Shown in pieces: positions 50,200 through 59,350 of a stretch of 64,000 bases of DNA (its first letter is position 1; the number at the start of each line of letters is the position of its first letter). A program made the translations under genes and the position numbers. Origin of the DNA: Clostridiales bacterium (GTDB lineage Bacteria > Bacillota > Clostridia > Christensenellales > Borkfalkiaceae); assembly GCA_015055525.1 (NCBI GenBank), contig SVHZ01000001.1:1-64000 (forward strand). Direction: 5' to 3'. A model generated the notes under the pieces. The model saw nothing but the letters and a program-made list of their open reading frames with translations, was not told the origin of the DNA and ran no database searches.

Positions 50200-50910
50200 A
50201 TGTTAGAGTTTTTATCCAAAGAAAAATACCAAATATTAGATAGCGTTAGTTCTACTAACGATTATATAAAAGATAAAGACTTATTTTTGGTTATAGCAAA
50301 TTCTCAATCGGGTGGAAAGGGAACGAATAACCGTTCGTTTTTTTCTCCGAGCGGTGGAATTTATCTAAGCGTTAAACTTGATATTAAAACGGAAAATTTA
50401 CCTTTCGTTACGGCGTATACGGCGGTTGCCGTTATAAATGCGCTTGAAAAGAGCGTAAAGTTAAAAGCCGATATTAAATGGGTTAACGATATATACGTTG
50501 GCGATAAAAAACTCGGTGGAATACTTTCGGAAAGTATAGTAAAAAACGGTGGGGTTTCAACGGTTATAATAGGCGTTGGCTTAAACGTAAAGAAACAAAA
50601 CTTTCCAAGTTTTAACTTAAACACGCCCACTTCAATAGAGCAAGAACTTTGCCACGCCGTAGATAAAGAAGAGATTATAAGTGAACTTGTAAAAGAGTTT
50701 TTAGCGCTCGATAGTAAAATTGAGAGCAAAGAGTTTATAAGCGTTTATAAAAACAGGTCTATTTTGATAGGGAAAACCGTTCAAATAAGCAAAGGCTCTG
50801 ATTTTTATAACGGAAAAGTCGTTTCTATTAACGACGATTTGAGTATCAATATAGAAATAAACGGCGTTATTAAAACTTTTTATAACGGCGATATTAAAAT
50901 AATTTTATAA
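50200..50910 (+). CDS. birA: Biotin--[acetyl-CoA-carboxylase] ligase, single-domain
   Basis: 236 residues. Catalytic core: SVSSTNDYIK, GGKGTNNRSFFSPSGGIYLS (biotinyl-AMP loop), DIKWVNDIYVGDKKLGGIL and VIIGVGLNV, with a C-terminal SH3-like domain. The N-terminal winged helix of E. coli BirA is absent, so it is a ligase without repressor function. Predicted leaderless. The LRR lipoprotein gene follows after 13 bp and is probably co-transcribed. Confidence 0.93.
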   Translation: MLEFLSKEKYQILDSVSSTNDYIKDKDLFLVIANSQSGGKGTNNRSFFSPSGGIYLSVKLDIKTENLPFVTAYTAVAVINALEKSVKLKADIKWVNDIYVGDKKLGGILSESIVKNGGVSTVIIGVGLNVKKQNFPSFNLNTPTSIEQELCHAVDKEEIISELVKEFLALDSKIESKEFISVYKNRSILIGKTVQISKGSDFYNGKVVSINDDLSINIEINGVIKTFYNGDIKIIL

Positions 50911-50923
50911 TGTTGGGGGACTT

Positions 50924-52045
50924 ATGAAAAAGAAGATTTTAACCTTTTTAACGTTAATTTTAAGCGTTTGCTTGGCGACGTGTTTACTTACCGCGTGCGG
51001 TGGTGGTGGAAACGATAGCGGAAACGGCGGTGGCAATACCGCGCCTACCGAGAATTTGAGTTATAGGCTAATAAGTAACGATACGGCTTACGAAGTTACA
51101 GGTTGCAAAGACGATACTATTGAAAAGTTAGTTGTTCCTGAAACTTACGAAGGAAAACCCGTAGTTAAGATTTACGACAAGGCGTTTCGGAATTACAAAA
51201 AGCTTAAAAGCGCAGTTCTTCCAAATACGATTAAAAATATCGGAAAGCAAGCGTTTGACGGTTGCGACGCTCTTACTAAAGTTGAAATTCCAGACTCTGC
51301 AACGATAATTGACACTAAGGCGTTTTACCATTGTGAAAAATTAGTAGACGTTAAAATTCCAAGCAGTTTAACTACGCTCGGCGAATATGCGTTTGCGTAC
51401 ACGTCTATAAAGAGCGCAGTTATTCCTAAAGGCGTTAATAACGTTGAAAAAGTTTTTGCTAGTTGCGGTTCGTTAGAGAGCATATCAGTTGCGGAAGGAA
51501 ACACAAAATACAAAGCGGTTGACGGCAATTTGTATAGTAAAGACGGCAAAATTTTCTTTCAATACGCATGCGGAAAAGCTGATAAGAGTTTTTCAATTCC
51601 TAGTGGCGTAAAAACTATTTATAGATGCGCGTTTGAAAATTGCAAGGCAATAGAAACGGTAAATATTCCAAACACCGTAACCTTAATTCACTCGTCTGCT
51701 TTTTCTGACTGCTTATCCTTAAAAAACGTAACGATACCATCTAGCGTAACGGATATTGGCACTTATGCTTTCCACACTTGCCCGTCACTTGAAACGCTTG
51801 AAATTCCAAGTAGCGTAACGTGGATTCAAATGGGAACGTTTGGTTACTGCTCTTCGCTTAAAACTTTAATTATTCCAAAGAGCGTAACTAAAATTAGTGC
51901 GTTTGCTTTTAGTAGTTGTTCTTCGCTTGGAACGATAACTTATAAAGGAACGGTTTACGAGTGGAATTCAATCACTAAAGAAGCCTCTTGGGATTACGAG
52001 TTTGATTCAGCCGTTCAATGCTCAAACGGTAAAGTAAATATATAA
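50924..52045 (+). CDS. BspA-type leucine-rich-repeat surface lipoprotein
   Basis: 373 residues. Lipoprotein signal with lipobox LTAC (C25), a Gly/Asn-rich linker, then about nine LRR_5 repeats of ~23 residues with the pattern 'aF..c.sL..v.iPssvt.Ig..aF'. The family is common on gut and oral bacteria and mediates binding to host or community surfaces. GGGGGA ribosome-binding site. It follows birA by 13 bp, which looks accidental rather than functional. Confidence 0.9.
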   Translation: MKKKILTFLTLILSVCLATCLLTACGGGGNDSGNGGGNTAPTENLSYRLISNDTAYEVTGCKDDTIEKLVVPETYEGKPVVKIYDKAFRNYKKLKSAVLPNTIKNIGKQAFDGCDALTKVEIPDSATIIDTKAFYHCEKLVDVKIPSSLTTLGEYAFAYTSIKSAVIPKGVNNVEKVFASCGSLESISVAEGNTKYKAVDGNLYSKDGKIFFQYACGKADKSFSIPSGVKTIYRCAFENCKAIETVNIPNTVTLIHSSAFSDCLSLKNVTIPSSVTDIGTYAFHTCPSLETLEIPSSVTWIQMGTFGYCSSLKTLIIPKSVTKISAFAFSSCSSLGTITYKGTVYEWNSITKEASWDYEFDSAVQCSNGKVNI

Positions 52046-52046
52046 T

Positions 52047-52077
52047 AAAAAGGCAGGTTAGACCTGCCTTTTTTTTA
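52047..52077. terminator. Terminator between LRR lipoprotein and degV genes
   Basis: AAAAAGGCAGGT TAG ACCTGCCTTTTT plus T-run, between convergent genes. Confidence 0.85.
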
Positions 52078-52941
52078 TCTTGATTTTCCGTAGCCGAATA
52101 TTGCTAAAGTGTCGGGCCCGCTATGAATTGCTATAACGGGGTCGATATAGTTGAAAATAAATTCCTTAACTTTTACCTTTTGAGATATTGTCGACGCTAA
52201 AAGTTTTGCGTCTTCTAAACAGTCGCCGTGCCCGATAAAGATAGTTTGCGTTTCGGGGTTTTCAATAGTTTTAATAAAGTTTTCGGCTATTTGTAAAACC
52301 GAACGCTTTCTACCTATTACCTTTTTTTCGGAAACGAGTTTTCCTTCGTTGTTAACAAACATTATAGGTTTTACGTCGGCAACCGTTCCTATCGCCATTG
52401 AAAGTTTGCTTATTCTTCCACCCTTTGCAAGATAGGTAAGCGTTTTAACGGTAAATAAACTGTTGGCGTTTAGCCTAATGGATAGTAAATGATTATAAAG
52501 CGAAGTTAAATCGCAACCTTCTTCTCTTTTTTGAAGGGCGGTAAATGTAAGCAAGCCTTCGCCAAGGCAGGCGTTAAGCGAATCAACTATAAAAATTTTC
52601 CTATCGGGAAATTGCTTTTTCAAAGTTTCGCTTGCTTTATTTGCATTTTCAATTGTTGCGGAAAGACCTGATGATAAGCCTATATAAATAACGTCTAAAC
52701 CCTTTTCAAGTTCAGCCTTAAAATAATCGAAAAAAGTTTGCTCGTTAATGCAAGCGGTCATCATATCTTGCTTATCTCTTAAACGCGTGTAAAAGTCTTT
52801 TAAGAACTCTTCGTCGTCACACTTTATTAAGGTTTCTTCTCCGTTTATTATGCAAGTTAAGGGAATAACTTTTATATCGTATTTGCTAGTTATTAAAAGG
52901 GGAAGACCAGATGAAGAATCCGTAAAAATCGTATAACTCAT
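52075..52941 (-). CDS. DegV-family fatty-acid-binding protein
   Basis: 288 residues from ATG 52941, preceded by GGAG; an in-frame TTG slightly upstream overlaps that site. YTIFTDSSSGLP at the start, TSCINEQTFFDYF-like TACINEQ, IYIGLSSGLSAT, IVDSLNACLGEG and GGRISKLS are the DegV signatures; S-rich loops bind the fatty-acid carboxylate. In Firmicutes such FakB-like proteins present host or recycled fatty acids to the kinase FakA, which is not in this window. Confidence 0.9.
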   Translation of the reverse strand: MSYTIFTDSSSGLPLLITSKYDIKVIPLTCIINGEETLIKCDDEEFLKDFYTRLRDKQDMMTACINEQTFFDYFKAELEKGLDVIYIGLSSGLSATIENANKASETLKKQFPDRKIFIVDSLNACLGEGLLTFTALQKREEGCDLTSLYNHLLSIRLNANSLFTVKTLTYLAKGGRISKLSMAIGTVADVKPIMFVNNEGKLVSEKKVIGRKRSVLQIAENFIKTIENPETQTIFIGHGDCLEDAKLLASTISQKVKVKEFIFNYIDPVIAIHSGPDTLAIFGYGKSR

Positions 52942-53038
52942 AAAAATCTCCAAACCAAATTTGTTTTTACGATACTAGTATACAATGGGCTTTGAAAATT
53001 TACACCCTACTCATTTTAATTTTTAAGATAAAGACTTT

Positions 53039-53086
53039 TTACTCGCAGTAGAGTTGCAAAAATTAACTCTACTCACGGTAGAGTTG
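53039..53086. repeat. Two 18-bp direct repeats with 30-bp period
   Basis: TTACTCGCAGTAGAGTTG (53039-53056) and CTACTCACGGTAGAGTTG (53069-53086) lie upstream of degV. Between them is AACTCTACT (53065-53073), complementary to AGTAGAGTT (53047-53055), so a hairpin can form. Candidate regulatory sites. Confidence 0.6.
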
Positions 53087-53097
53087 GTATTTATAAC

Positions 53098-53129
53098 AAA
53101 AAAAAGACTCGTTTTTGAAAACGAGCCTT
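53098..53129 (-). terminator. Terminator of the 35-residue basic protein gene
   Basis: On the minus strand AAAGGCTCGTTTT / AAAACGAGTCTTT followed by a long T-run. Confidence 0.85.
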
Positions 53130-53150
53130 TGGTTATTGCAGTAAAATTAA

Positions 53151-53258
53151 TTACTTGCAATCTTTTGTAGACTTAGTTGCGCTCTTAGTAGAATTCTTAG
53201 CAGAATTTTTAGTAGCGCTAGAAGTCTTGGAGTTTTTAGAATTTTTAACGTTCTTCAT
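53151..53258 (-). CDS. 35-residue lysine/serine/threonine/asparagine-rich protein
   Basis: Short ORF with a very strong GGGAGGT site 6 nt before the ATG and a strong terminator after it. About one third of the residues are lysine; the rest are mostly S, T, N and A, arranged as loose KNS/KST repeats, ending KDCK with one cysteine. No hydrophobic segment. Likely disordered and basic, perhaps nucleic-acid or spore-associated (inference). No family recognised. Confidence 0.7.
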   Translation of the reverse strand: MKNVKNSKNSKTSSATKNSAKNSTKSATKSTKDCK

Positions 53259-53373
53259 AACTTACCTCCCGTAAATAAGTGTGGGTAGAACAAAAAAAAT
53301 TATACAAAAGTTCGTTCTAATTTTTTAATTTATTTAATACCATATAACAAACGCAAAAAAAGGAGAGTTAAAA

Positions 53374-54108
53374 GTGAACGAATTAGAATATGCAAAAATG
53401 CTTGAAGTTCCAATAAGTTCTTCAAGCGTAGAGTTTAAGCCTACGCCGAGAAGAAAAAAAGACGTTAAAAAACAAATTATAAATAAAGTTAACAATCAAA
53501 CTGAAACAACCGCTCAAAACCCTAAAAAGAGCATTAAAGACTTTTTTAAGAAGTTGCAAGTAAAAAAGCCGAAGGTTAAAAAAGTTCAAACGGAAAGTTC
53601 CGTGGAAATTACAAAGGGTGGCTTTGACGTTATCTCGATGCAAGTGGTTGCAATTTTCGTGCTAGTCGTTGGGATAATTTTAACAAATATTTTCTTTGAA
53701 AATAGCGGTATGAATAATTTAATGCGCGCAGTCTTTTCAAAAAATGAAGAAGTTATTGAAAAGCATTACACCGAGTTTACCGCGCTTTCCCCTTCAAAAA
53801 ACGGTCAAGTAACTTTGCAAGACGGAGTTATGACGGTTTCTGCAGGTAGCGTATATTCGCCTTGTGACGGCACTATTGAAAGCGTTTCAAAAGACGGAGA
53901 TTTTTACGTTGTAACCGTAAGTCATAGCGATTCCTTTACTAGCGTTATTAGCGGGCTTGAAAGCGTTTATCTGTCGGTAGGGGAAACTGTTTATTCAAAC
54001 GTTCCCGTTGGATATTCAAGCGGAATAACTAACGTTTCAATGTTCAGTAACGACGCGATTTTAACCGGCTATGAAATTAACGATAATAAAATCGTATGGT
54101 TAAGTTAA
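53374..54108 (+). CDS. SpoIVFA-like membrane protein with LytM/M23-type domain
   Basis: 244 residues from GTG 53374 with AAGGAG. A long basic cytoplasmic N-terminus (PRRKKDVKKQ, KKPKVKKV), one transmembrane helix (about 89-107, MQVVAIFVLVVGIIL) and a C-terminal beta-rich domain (SPCDGTIESVSKDGDFYVVTVSH...SVGETVYSNVPVGYSSG) that matches the M23/LytM fold without its zinc ligands. This is the layout of SpoIVFA, which holds the protease SpoIVFB inactive in the forespore outer membrane; the next gene encodes that protease type. The genes overlap by 13 bp. Confidence 0.75.
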   Translation: MNELEYAKMLEVPISSSSVEFKPTPRRKKDVKKQIINKVNNQTETTAQNPKKSIKDFFKKLQVKKPKVKKVQTESSVEITKGGFDVISMQVVAIFVLVVGIILTNIFFENSGMNNLMRAVFSKNEEVIEKHYTEFTALSPSKNGQVTLQDGVMTVSAGSVYSPCDGTIESVSKDGDFYVVTVSHSDSFTSVISGLESVYLSVGETVYSNVPVGYSSGITNVSMFSNDAILTGYEINDNKIVWLS

Positions 54109-54950
54109 GGTTTAGAATTCACCCGTTATTTTTAATATTTGGAATATACTTTGCCTTTACGGGCAAAGTATTTTCTTTTTTAGTGTTTACCTTTACTGCG
54201 GTTATTCACGAGATAGGGCATTTTATAGCGTCTGAAAAACACGGCTACGCGCTTAAAAGGATAACGCTTATGCCTTACGGCGCTATCATTGAAGGGAATT
54301 CTTTAGATATTAAGTTGAAAGATGAAATATCTATCGCGCTTGCAGGGCCTTTATTAAACTTTATGGTAGCCGTTATTTTTATTGCGATATGGTGGATTTT
54401 TCCAGTAACTTACGCCTATACCGATTTAGCCGTTTTTGCAAACCTTTCAATAGCGATTATAAACTTACTTCCCTGTTATCCGCTCGACGGCGGTAGAGTA
54501 ATTTTAGCGCTACTCAGTTTGAAGTTAAAAAGAAGTTTAGCGCTTAAAATAGTTAAAATTTTAGGGGTTGTAATATCGCTTATAGGGGTGGGGTTATTTA
54601 TCTGTTCGATATATATAAAGGTAAATTTTAGCCTATTGTTTTTCTCTACGTTTATTTTCGTTGGCGCTGTGAGTAAAAGCCAAGACGGAAGATATCTTAA
54701 AATCTTTGAAAACTTAAAATATAAAAAGGTAACTTCACCAAAAGAAATCAAAAACGTTATAATAAGCATAGAGCAACCAATAAAGAAACTTTATTCGATA
54801 ATAAGCGGAGATTATTATTACGTAATAACGGTTATAGACGGAGATAAAAAAATACTTTTAGAAGGGGAAGAGTTATATAGAATTTTGAGCGAGAATAGCG
54901 GATATGAAAGTTTATTAAATTCAATAAAAAAAGTTCACGAAAATTCGTGA
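54096..54950 (+). CDS. SpoIVFB-like site-2 (M50) metalloprotease
   Basis: 284 residues, about six transmembrane helices. HEIGHF (HExxH) in AVIHEIGHFIAS and the third ligand in LPCYPLDGGRV are the S2P/SpoIVFB signatures, with MPYGAIIEG typical of the SpoIVFB subgroup. The C-terminal ~75 residues resemble a shortened CBS domain, which in SpoIVFB senses ATP. In Bacillus it cleaves pro-sigma-K during sporulation. Start overlaps the spoIVFA-like gene by 13 bp, so coupled. Confidence 0.85.
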   Translation: MVKLRFRIHPLFLIFGIYFAFTGKVFSFLVFTFTAVIHEIGHFIASEKHGYALKRITLMPYGAIIEGNSLDIKLKDEISIALAGPLLNFMVAVIFIAIWWIFPVTYAYTDLAVFANLSIAIINLLPCYPLDGGRVILALLSLKLKRSLALKIVKILGVVISLIGVGLFICSIYIKVNFSLLFFSTFIFVGAVSKSQDGRYLKIFENLKYKKVTSPKEIKNVIISIEQPIKKLYSIISGDYYYVITVIDGDKKILLEGEELYRILSENSGYESLLNSIKKVHENS

Positions 54951-54957
54951 ACTTTTT
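54928..54957. terminator. Bidirectional terminator overlapping the end of the spoIVFB-like gene
   Basis: AAAAAGTTCACGAA AA TTCGTGAACTTTTT; the spoIVFB-like stop codon is in its 3' arm; the convergent lipoprotein gene ends 6 bp later. Confidence 0.9.
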
Positions 54958-54962
54958 AATTT

Positions 54963-55910
54963 TTAGTTATCGTTTTCAACCGTTGCGGTTACGAGTTTAT
55001 ATTTTATATAACCAATGCTACCAAAACGAGTGAAAGTTTCAACTAATCTATGGCGATTAGTGTCTCTATCTTGCGCGTAATAACACTCGAGCGGACCGCC
55101 TGCAAAATCAGCCTTTATAACTATTTGGATATGGTTGCAAGCCAACTTATCTTCGCTAACGGGTTGACCGTTAAGAGTATAGCCGTCAAGATTTTTAACG
55201 TCAACTTTATTGTCTACAAGATATGCGTAAAATTGCATATTGTGATTTTTATTAGATAAAACGTCAATGGTCTTAAATTCTTGGATAAAACTATTTGACA
55301 CGTCGTACAATCTCGGCATTAAAAGTATAGTGTCGTTATCGATAAACGCTCCTTTATTGTACTTCTTAAACGTAAAGGTGTTTTCGGTTAAGTTTTCGTT
55401 GTTTAAGCCCGATTCTTTAAGAGTTGCAGTAGCCTTATCACCTTCGTAGATAATCTCGTAATCGTATTTGTATTTTGAATATTCGCTATTATAATGCTTG
55501 ATAGTTGATATAGGCGTTAAATTTTCATCAAAGCGGGTAACGGTATTGAAAGTATCTACAAATTCTCTCGTTTCGCTTGGCGTTACGTACTTTGCTTTAA
55601 GGTTAAATTCGGTAGAATAGATGTAATAATTACCGTTTTTATCCGTTTTAGTTTCTAACGTGGTAACGTAAGAACCTTGGTCAATATCGAGCAAGCAACC
55701 GTCAACTTTCACGGGATCGCTATTTGCGTTAGTGGTGTTTACGAAAGAAAGATCGTAAACTAAAACTTCTTTGAAGTTGCTCTTGAAAGCGGACGGGTTA
55801 TTAAACCACAAGTATTTGCTTGCCGTTAAACCTACGTTTGAACACGCAGTCATAGAAAGCGTAATAAGTATAAGCGTTATAACAATTAAAATTTTACTAA
55901 ATCTTTTCAT
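54963..55910 (-). CDS. Lipoprotein of unknown function
   Basis: 315 residues. Signal peptide with lipobox MTAC (C23); the mature part is beta-rich (YVTTLETKTDKNGNYYIYSTEFNL, DKATATLKESG, FTRFGSIGYIKYKLV) with no recognised motif, similar in style to DUF-type clostridial envelope lipoproteins. No clear Shine-Dalgarno sequence precedes the ATG, but the -10 spacing is not that of the leaderless group. Convergent with the spoIVFB-like gene. Confidence 0.65.
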   Translation of the reverse strand: MKRFSKILIVITLILITLSMTACSNVGLTASKYLWFNNPSAFKSNFKEVLVYDLSFVNTTNANSDPVKVDGCLLDIDQGSYVTTLETKTDKNGNYYIYSTEFNLKAKYVTPSETREFVDTFNTVTRFDENLTPISTIKHYNSEYSKYKYDYEIIYEGDKATATLKESGLNNENLTENTFTFKKYNKGAFIDNDTILLMPRLYDVSNSFIQEFKTIDVLSNKNHNMQFYAYLVDNKVDVKNLDGYTLNGQPVSEDKLACNHIQIVIKADFAGGPLECYYAQDRDTNRHRLVETFTRFGSIGYIKYKLVTATVENDN

Positions 55911-56062
55911 AACAATTTAAGCGTAGCGCAAAATGTATTTGATTAAAACACGCTACTTTACTTATTATAGCACAACTTTTCAAAAAAGCAAAAACAAATA
56001 TTAAAAATATCTTTAATTGTTTATTAAAATATGTTAAAATATTTGCAAATGACAACCGTATG

Positions 56063-56076
56063 GCATAACCTTATGC
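56063..56076. promoter_or_regulatory. Palindrome upstream of addB
   Basis: GCATAA CC TTATGC, a perfect 6-bp inverted repeat in the addBA upstream region. It does not match the Firmicute LexA box; possible operator or hairpin. Confidence 0.4.
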
Positions 56077-56113
56077 TAAAATGTATGAAAAAAAGACGTT
56101 TAAGGAGTTCGCT

Positions 56114-59100
56114 TTGAAAATTTATCTTGGGGATACCACTCAAAAAATTACGTCGGTTACCGGCGAAGTGGTTAAAAATTTAATAGACGAAGGGAAAAGG
56201 TGCATTGTTTTTTCGGAAGATAAAATCACCTTGTCTTTAGAACTTGAAATCGCCTCTCGTTTAGGCGGTGGCTTTTTCAACGTTGACGTTTTAACTTTTA
56301 GAAGGTATATATCTTCAAAAAACGTTAATTCCAAAGTCATGTCGAAAGAGGGCTCGGTTATGCTCGTTAGAAAGATTATAACCGAATTGAAAAACCATTT
56401 GGGTTGTTTTAAGCACGCTGTTACCACGCCTAATATGGCGCTTGTGTTATACGAACTCATTTCTCAACTTGAAAGCGCTAAAATATCGCCTCAAGAACTT
56501 CAAGATTTAGTTGAAAAAGAAACTAATCTTCAACCTGCGCTCGTCAGCAAGATACAAGACGTAGTTAGGGTTTATAAAGAATACGACCAAAGAATTAAGG
56601 ACCTTAATCTTTACGATAGTAACGACTATCTTTCTTTGATGCCTGACCTTGTTAAAAATGATGAAAGTCTTAAAAACTCAGCGGTTATAATAGTAGGTTT
56701 CCAATCGGTAACAAGACAGCGTTACGACGTTTTCGAAGCCTTATATCAAACGGCTGAAAGTTTTCACGCCGTTATTCCTTACGATAGTGAAAGTGAACTC
56801 TTTACTGGTGAAACTTTTGATAGGCTCAATAAAATTTGCAAAAAACCAACGGTAATAAACAAATGCGGTAATCTTCCTATCGAGGCGGAGTTTATTAAGA
56901 AAAATTTATTCAATCCGCTGGCGCTTTCTAAAGATTTTAAGTCGCTTAAAACTGACAAAGTTAGCATTTTTCAGGCGGTCGACCTTAAATCTGAAGCCGA
57001 GTGGCTTGCGAAAGATTTGCTTTTTGAAATTAGAGAAAACGGTTATAGATATAACGATATAACGGTTGCGGTTGGAAGTTTAGCCGATACTTTACAGTCG
57101 ATAGAAAAAACTTTTAGAGATTACGGCGTTCCGTATTTCGTTGAAAAATCTACCGCGCTTGCAGAACACCCCGTTTGCGATTTTATCGTTTCACTTTTAG
57201 ATTTTCAAAGGAAGGGGCTTTTGGCGAGCGATTTTGTTAAAATAGTGGGTTCAAGCCTATTTTTAACTAACAAGCGGGTGGCGGACAAGTTTATTAACTA
57301 CGTTTACGCAAATTCTATAAACAGGCGCGCGTTCAAAACGCCGTTTACCGCTAAGCATGAACGTCTTGAAACGTTTGAAACTATGCGCCAAAAGGTAATG
57401 ACTGCCGTTGAAAAACTCTCTAATGCGAAAACTGTTTTTAACTTTGTCGAGGCGTTGAGATTTGCGCTTCAAACGTTCGGCGTGTATGAAAACCTTAACG
57501 AGTTATCTTGCTCTCTTAAAAATTCCGGCAACGAAGTTTTAGCCGATTACAATGGTAAAATTGAAGAAAAATTAAACGCTCTATTTGACGAGATGAACTT
57601 TATTTTAGGCTCTTCATTAATTTCCCCGCTCGATTTTAAGAACTTGTTCTTAAGCGGGGCGGTAGGAACGGCTATCAGCGCAATTCCAATTTTAGCAGAC
57701 GCCGTTTATATCGGCGAGTGTAAAGACGTAAAAGTTAAGAGCGCCAAAGTGTTATACGCCTTTGGTCTTAACGGTGACGTTCCCTTTACCCAAAGCGACA
57801 CCGCGTTACTTTCCGACGGAGATTTAAGCGTTTTAGACGGTTTTAACGTTATAGTCGAGCCGAAGATTAAATCGGTTAATTTAAGAGAAAAGGAAAACGT
57901 TTTATCAACGCTTATTTCTTTTACCGATAAACTTAAAATTTCATATTCTAACGAAAAATACGACGGTAGCAAGAACTTGAAGTCAGACGCTATTAAATCG
58001 CTTGAAAAACTTTTCAAGATAGAGCCTATTAGCGCAACGGGCAAAGACTATATAAGCGAACTTGATGAAGAAAAGTTTATAAAAGACGTTTCAAGTTCCT
58101 TCGTCAACGATTCCGTTTCTCTAATGGAAATTGCCAAGAGTTATTGCGGTTATAAAAATAGCGACAAAGAAACTCTTTCAAAAATAGCATCTTTTTACAA
58201 GGCTATTGAAGAACTTCAAAGAAAAGATCTTAAAGATAAGGCAAACGCCTTGCTTTCAGATAGCCAAGCGGTAAGAAAAATCGACGATGCTAACAATTTA
58301 AGTTTTAAGGGCGGAGAGATTAGCGCAAGCGTTTTGGAAGCTTATTTTAGTTGCCCTTACAAAAATTACGCGTCGTATATGTTAAGGCTTAAAGAATCCC
58401 CGATTTTAGACGTTAAAGTTAACGAAACGGGAATACTTCTTCACGAAGTTAACGAACTGTTTTGTAAAAACATAAATAAAGTTTCGGATAAAATTAGTTG
58501 CGATAATCTCGTTGGCGAAATTTTTAACGAGATAGAAAAGAACGAAAAGTATAAAAAATACCTTTCTTCAAATAAATTGCTCTTTACTCTTAAAAGGCTT
58601 AAAAAAGAGTGTGAAAGGGTATGTTTTAACATATATTCTTCTATTAAAAACTCGTCGTTTATGCCAAGCGGTTACGAAGTGAAATTTGGCGTAGGCGAAG
58701 ATATCCCACCGATTATTTTGAATACCGAAGTTGGCGATATGAAGGTAAAAGGCGTTGTGGATAGAGTTGATAGGTTTTCTGATTACGTTAGAGTTATCGA
58801 CTATAAGTCGGGCAAGATTTTAAGCGATGAAGAGCATTTTTACACGGGTAATAAAATTCAACTTTACCTTTATATGAACGCCTTTATAAGCGATAAAGTA
58901 AGACCTGCCGGCGCATATTATTATCCCGTTCAAAACAGTTATCAAAAGGAAGAATTTAATTATTGCATGCGTGGAAAAACCGTTAATACAAATGAAGTAA
59001 TTCACGCTACCGATAATACGCTTGCCCCCGGCGAAAAATCAACAATAGTAAGCGTTAGCATTAATAAAAAAGACGGTTTGCCGTCGGCAAAATCGGCAGT

Positions 59101-59350
59101 TTTATCGGTTAATGAGATGGATAAATTCTTGCAGTATGCAAAACTCGTTAGCGCGCAAGGCGTTAATGAAATTAGCCAAGGCAACATAGAGCCTTCGCCG
59201 TATGAAGGCGCTTGCAATTATTGTCAGTACGGCGGTATGTGCGGTTTTTGCCAAGATGAAGGCGGTTCTTTTAGAAAGGTGAGCAAGGCTAACGTCCAAA
59301 CGATAACGGGCGCGGTTGACAGTTTGCAAGAAGGTGACGAAAATGAGTGA
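56114..59350 (+). CDS. addB: ATP-dependent nuclease/helicase subunit AddB
   Basis: 1078 residues starting at TTG 56114, chosen because AAGGAG lies 6 nt upstream and the usual KIYLGDTTQK start follows; an ATG at 56081 lies before that site. Degenerate N-terminal helicase-like region, then the C-terminal RecB-type nuclease with VKGVVDRVDR and VIDYKSGK. Iron-sulfur cysteines are C in FSCPYKNY and CNYCQYGGMC near the end. With AddA it resects double-strand breaks to start recombination. It overlaps addA by 8 bp. Confidence 0.93.
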   Translation: MKIYLGDTTQKITSVTGEVVKNLIDEGKRCIVFSEDKITLSLELEIASRLGGGFFNVDVLTFRRYISSKNVNSKVMSKEGSVMLVRKIITELKNHLGCFKHAVTTPNMALVLYELISQLESAKISPQELQDLVEKETNLQPALVSKIQDVVRVYKEYDQRIKDLNLYDSNDYLSLMPDLVKNDESLKNSAVIIVGFQSVTRQRYDVFEALYQTAESFHAVIPYDSESELFTGETFDRLNKICKKPTVINKCGNLPIEAEFIKKNLFNPLALSKDFKSLKTDKVSIFQAVDLKSEAEWLAKDLLFEIRENGYRYNDITVAVGSLADTLQSIEKTFRDYGVPYFVEKSTALAEHPVCDFIVSLLDFQRKGLLASDFVKIVGSSLFLTNKRVADKFINYVYANSINRRAFKTPFTAKHERLETFETMRQKVMTAVEKLSNAKTVFNFVEALRFALQTFGVYENLNELSCSLKNSGNEVLADYNGKIEEKLNALFDEMNFILGSSLISPLDFKNLFLSGAVGTAISAIPILADAVYIGECKDVKVKSAKVLYAFGLNGDVPFTQSDTALLSDGDLSVLDGFNVIVEPKIKSVNLREKENVLSTLISFTDKLKISYSNEKYDGSKNLKSDAIKSLEKLFKIEPISATGKDYISELDEEKFIKDVSSSFVNDSVSLMEIAKSYCGYKNSDKETLSKIASFYKAIEELQRKDLKDKANALLSDSQAVRKIDDANNLSFKGGEISASVLEAYFSCPYKNYASYMLRLKESPILDVKVNETGILLHEVNELFCKNINKVSDKISCDNLVGEIFNEIEKNEKYKKYLSSNKLLFTLKRLKKECERVCFNIYSSIKNSSFMPSGYEVKFGVGEDIPPIILNTEVGDMKVKGVVDRVDRFSDYVRVIDYKSGKILSDEEHFYTGNKIQLYLYMNAFISDKVRPAGAYYYPVQNSYQKEEFNYCMRGKTVNTNEVIHATDNTLAPGEKSTIVSVSINKKDGLPSAKSAVLSVNEMDKFLQYAKLVSAQGVNEISQGNIEPSPYEGACNYCQYGGMCGFCQDEGGSFRKVSKANVQTITGAVDSLQEGDENE

